Shown here: positions 60,014 to 64,000 of the stretch, in pieces
Layout of the letters: each line of letters opens with the position of its first letter
How positions within the stretch are numbered: the stretch's first letter is position 1
Assembly (NCBI GenBank): GCA_020161695.1
Contig: JAIUOO010000007.1
Coordinates: 1 to 64,000, forward strand
Source of the DNA: Pseudomonadota bacterium
GTDB lineage: Bacteria > Pseudomonadota > Alphaproteobacteria > Rhizobiales > Phreatobacteraceae
Length of the DNA stretch: 64,000 nt
Direction: 5' to 3'
Made by a program: the position numbers and the translations under genes
The notes under the pieces: generated by a model
Database searches by the model: none
What the model was told of the DNA's origin: nothing
Seen by the model: the letters and a program-made list of their open reading frames with translations, nothing else

Positions 60014-60586
60014 ATGCCGGAGATCGAGACCGCCCCGACCGCCCTGGCCATGGCGCTTCCGGCGGATCGGTCGCTGCTGGTGGTGGACGATGACAAGCCG
60101 TTCCTGCAGCGGCTGTGCCGGGCCATGGAGGCGCGCGGTTTCGCCGTCACCGCAGCCGAGAGCGTTGCCGATGGCCTGGCCGCCGTCGCCGCCAAGCCGC
60201 CGGCTTTCGCGGTGGTGGACATGCGCCTTGCCGACGGCAACGGGCTCGACGTGATCTCCGCCCTCAAGAGCGCCCGGCCCGACGCGCGCGGCGTGATCCT
60301 CACCGGCTACGGCAATATCGCGACCGCCGTGACGGCGGTGAAGCTCGGCGCCGTCGACTATCTGGCCAAGCCCGCCGATGCCGACGAGGTCTTCGCGGCG
60401 CTGATGGCCACCGGCGCCAAGTCGGCGGATCTGCCCGAGAACCCGATGTCGGCCGACCGCGTGCGCTGGGAACACATCCAGCGGGTCTATGAGCTGTGCA
60501 GCCGGAACGTCTCGGAAACCGCGCGCCGGCTCGGCATGCACCGCCGCACGCTGCAGCGCATTCTGGCGAAACGCGCGCCGCGCTGA
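60014..60586 (+). CDS. regA: Response regulator, RegA/PrrA/ActR family
   Basis: 190 residues. The receiver domain has 'LLVVDDDKPFLQRLCRAMEA', phosphorylated Asp69 in 'FAVVDMRLADGNGLD' and Lys in 'DYLAKPADADEVF'. A short Pro-containing linker leads to a Fis-type helix-turn-helix ('NVSETARRLGMHRRTLQRIL'). A GAGGAGA site precedes the ATG. It is convergent with mmcB, 4 nt away. Confidence 0.95.
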   Translation: MPEIETAPTALAMALPADRSLLVVDDDKPFLQRLCRAMEARGFAVTAAESVADGLAAVAAKPPAFAVVDMRLADGNGLDVISALKSARPDARGVILTGYGNIATAVTAVKLGAVDYLAKPADADEVFAALMATGAKSADLPENPMSADRVRWEHIQRVYELCSRNVSETARRLGMHRRTLQRILAKRAPR

Positions 60587-60590
60587 GCCG

Positions 60591-61079
60591 TCACAGGTCG
60601 CTCAAGCCCAGCGCCTGCGGGTCACAGAGCAGCGTCATGCGGCCTGCCGCGGCGCGGGCGAAGCGCAGCATCATCACCTTGCGCGTCGGCCCGGGCAGCG
60701 CCTGCGAGGGCCCTTCCCGCACGATTTCCGCGCCATGGGCATCGGCGAGGATGAGACCCGCATCCTCGGGCAGGATATCGACGGGAAAATCCGGCGCGAC
60801 CGCGAAGAACACCCGGTCGGCATGGGCGCGATAGTCGTTCCACTTGCGGTCGGCCCTGAAATCCTCGACCGAGGACTTGATCTCGACGATCCAGAGCGCG
60901 CCGGTGCGCGACAGGGCGGTGAGATCGGCGCGCCGGCCGGAGGGCAGCGGAAGCTCGGGCACGACCGCGATGTCCATGGCCGCGAACAGGCGCGTCACGC
61001 CGCGAGCGATGGCGAGCGCCCGTTCGGACTGGCGGCCATCGACGGGAGGGACGAGGGATGCGGCGGCGGGCGGGTTCAT
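60591..61079 (-). CDS. mmcB: MmcB-family DNA repair protein
   Basis: 162 residues from ATG 61079 (an ATG at 61097 would add six residues). The endonuclease-like fold is visible in 'LPSGRRADLTALSRTGALWI' then 'VEIKSSVEDFRADRKWNDYR' (D...ExK catalytic pattern) and 'FPVDILPEDAGLILAD'. In Caulobacter MmcB takes part in resistance to mitomycin C and other damage. A near-match to the SOS box lies just upstream at 61107-61121. Confidence 0.85.
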   Translation of the reverse strand: MNPPAAASLVPPVDGRQSERALAIARGVTRLFAAMDIAVVPELPLPSGRRADLTALSRTGALWIVEIKSSVEDFRADRKWNDYRAHADRVFFAVAPDFPVDILPEDAGLILADAHGAEIVREGPSQALPGPTRKVMMLRFARAAAGRMTLLCDPQALGLSDL

Positions 61080-61106
61080 TGCCGTATTGTCGCCCATTCC
61101 TGGCGG

Positions 61107-61121
61107 GAATGAAACGGGAAC
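61107..61121 (-). promoter_or_regulatory. Weak SOS-box candidate before mmcB
   Basis: GAAT-N7-GAAC (GTTC-N7-ATTC on the mmcB strand) is one base away from the alphaproteobacterial LexA direct repeat. It is 28 nt ahead of the 61079 start. Because mmcB is damage-induced in relatives, the imperfect site is worth recording. Confidence 0.35.
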
Positions 61122-61286
61122 ATTCGCGTTCGCTTCCCTTGCTGCCATTTTCGTGTATAAGCCGCGCCTTCGGTGGCCCGATGGCTGCCGGACCATGCGC
61201 CCTCACGGCGTGCATGGCCATCCGACCGCGCTGGACGACATCCCGGCGCCGGCCGCAAGACCCCTCCGTTCAGAAGGAATAGCCCG

Positions 61287-61556
61287 ATGTCGGTTTCCGA
61301 CGCCCGCAAGGCCGAGCTCATCAAGGAATATGCGACCAAGGCCGGCGACACCGGTTCGCCCGAGGTCCAGGTCGCGATCCTCACCGAGCGCATCACCAAC
61401 CTGACCGAGCATTTCAAGAGCCACACGAAGGACAACCATTCCCGTCGTGGCCTCCTGAAGATGGTCTCCGCGCGCCGCTCCCTGCTCGACTACGTCAAGC
61501 GCAAGGACGAGGCCCGCTACAAGACGCTGATCGAGCGTCTCGGCATCCGCCGCTGA
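61287..61556 (+). CDS. rpsO: 30S ribosomal protein S15
   Basis: 89 residues, standard S15: '[20 protein letters not shown]', '[20 protein letters not shown]' and '[20 protein letters not shown]'. It binds 16S rRNA early in 30S assembly. An AAGGA lies upstream of the ATG. Upstream of pnp as in most bacteria. Confidence 0.98.
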   Translation: MSVSDARKAELIKEYATKAGDTGSPEVQVAILTERITNLTEHFKSHTKDNHSRRGLLKMVSARRSLLDYVKRKDEARYKTLIERLGIRR

Positions 61557-61872
61557 TCTCAAGGACCGGCCCCGCACGCGCGGGGCCGTTTCGCATCCGG
61601 GCATCCCGTGCGGGGCCGATGAGCGGCCAACGCGACGGGCCATGCCCCGTCAAGAAGGGCTATCCCGATCCCGGGCGCCCCAACCGAAGGGCCTCTGCGC
61701 AGATCGCGAGGCCCGGCTCAACAAGGCCAGACCACTGGACCACCAGATCGCCATGGCAGGATCGCAGCGAGCCGGGGACGCGAACGCGTCCTGAAGCCGG
61801 CCCGCTCGCGGGCCTCTCGCCGTTCTGCCCATGGCCATCCGCCGTCCGTACGTCCGAGAAAGGAAAGAAGAA
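61557..61872 (+). other. 316-bp rpsO-pnp intergenic leader with hairpins
   Basis: After the rpsO terminator-like hairpin (61567-61588) come GACGGG-6 nt-CCCGTC at 61634-61651 and GGCCCGC-TC-GCGGGCC at 61799-61814, the last 58 nt before the pnp ATG. In enteric bacteria such a leader is cut by RNase III and PNPase to autoregulate pnp; the same layout here suggests a similar role. No ORF is convincing. Confidence 0.55.
61567..61588 (+). terminator. Terminator-like hairpin after rpsO
   Basis: Perfect 9-bp stem CGGCCCCGC / GCGGGGCCG with a 4-nt loop, starting 11 nt after the rpsO stop and followed by TTT. Probably a partial terminator that sets the rpsO to pnp ratio. Confidence 0.72.

Positions 61873-64000
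<2,128 letters not shown>

Overview
The window is GC-rich chromosomal DNA with the gene content of an alphaproteobacterium, most likely order Hyphomicrobiales (Rhizobiales). The supporting markers are a RegB/RegA (ActS/ActR) redox two-component pair, MmcB, hrcA near a divergent rph, split dapD/dapE with DUF805 genes, extensin-family and DUF1036 proteins, an alphaproteobacterial-type SOS box (GAAC-N7-GAAC), and dispersed palindromes of a kind common in rhizobial genomes. I see no phage, transposase, CRISPR array, rRNA or tRNA. The species cannot be named from the sequence alone.

Region 1 (1-19060) is a catabolic island. After the end of a peptide-type ABC permease and an amidohydrolase come an SDR of the enoyl/dienoyl-CoA reductase type, an AtuA-like protein, two enoyl-CoA hydratases, an isovaleryl/citronellyl-CoA-type dehydrogenase, a TetR regulator, a three-polypeptide biotin-dependent acyl-CoA carboxylase, an acyl-CoA synthetase and a complete five-gene branched-chain-type ABC importer. 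The set resembles the acyclic terpene (Atu) and leucine/isovalerate (Liu) pathways, but the transporter and ligase sit inside the carboxylase operon. Two identical 13-bp inverted repeats (5532-5544 and 7798-7810) lie in the two divergent promoter regions and are the likely TetR operators.

Region 2 (19061-29013) is a hydroxycinnamate island: enoyl-CoA hydratase/lyase, feruloyl/coumaroyl-CoA synthetase, Tat-exported binding protein, 4-hydroxybenzoate 3-monooxygenase (pobA), then on the opposite strand LivF, a LivM-LivG fusion and LivH, and finally a MarR regulator. A 17-bp inverted repeat occurs before the hydratase gene and, with 14 of 17 bases kept, before the marR gene. The layout parallels the Rhodopseudomonas palustris cou (p-coumarate) system.

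Region 3 (29073-36006) is housekeeping: def-fmt-truA, dapD-DUF805-DUF805-dapE, and a CNNM/CorC-type membrane protein. Region 4 (36134-47173) is mixed: VOC dioxygenase, DUF1059, a quinone-type oxidoreductase, a two-gene unit of unknown function behind an SOS-box promoter, thiC with a TPP riboswitch and an intervening 36-codon ORF, thiE, a chemoreceptor, argB, a DUF1036 protein whose 5' end is embedded in a repeat, and a HAD nucleotidase. Region 5 (47353-64000) holds dnaK-dnaJ, AlkB, hrcA, rph-rdgB-hemW, an extensin-family protein, regB-regA, mmcB, and rpsO-pnp.

The most promising leads are the Atu-like island with its operator pair, the cou-like regulon, the SOS-box-controlled unknown gene pair at 38193-39374, and the riboswitch-coupled small ORF at 41290-41400.
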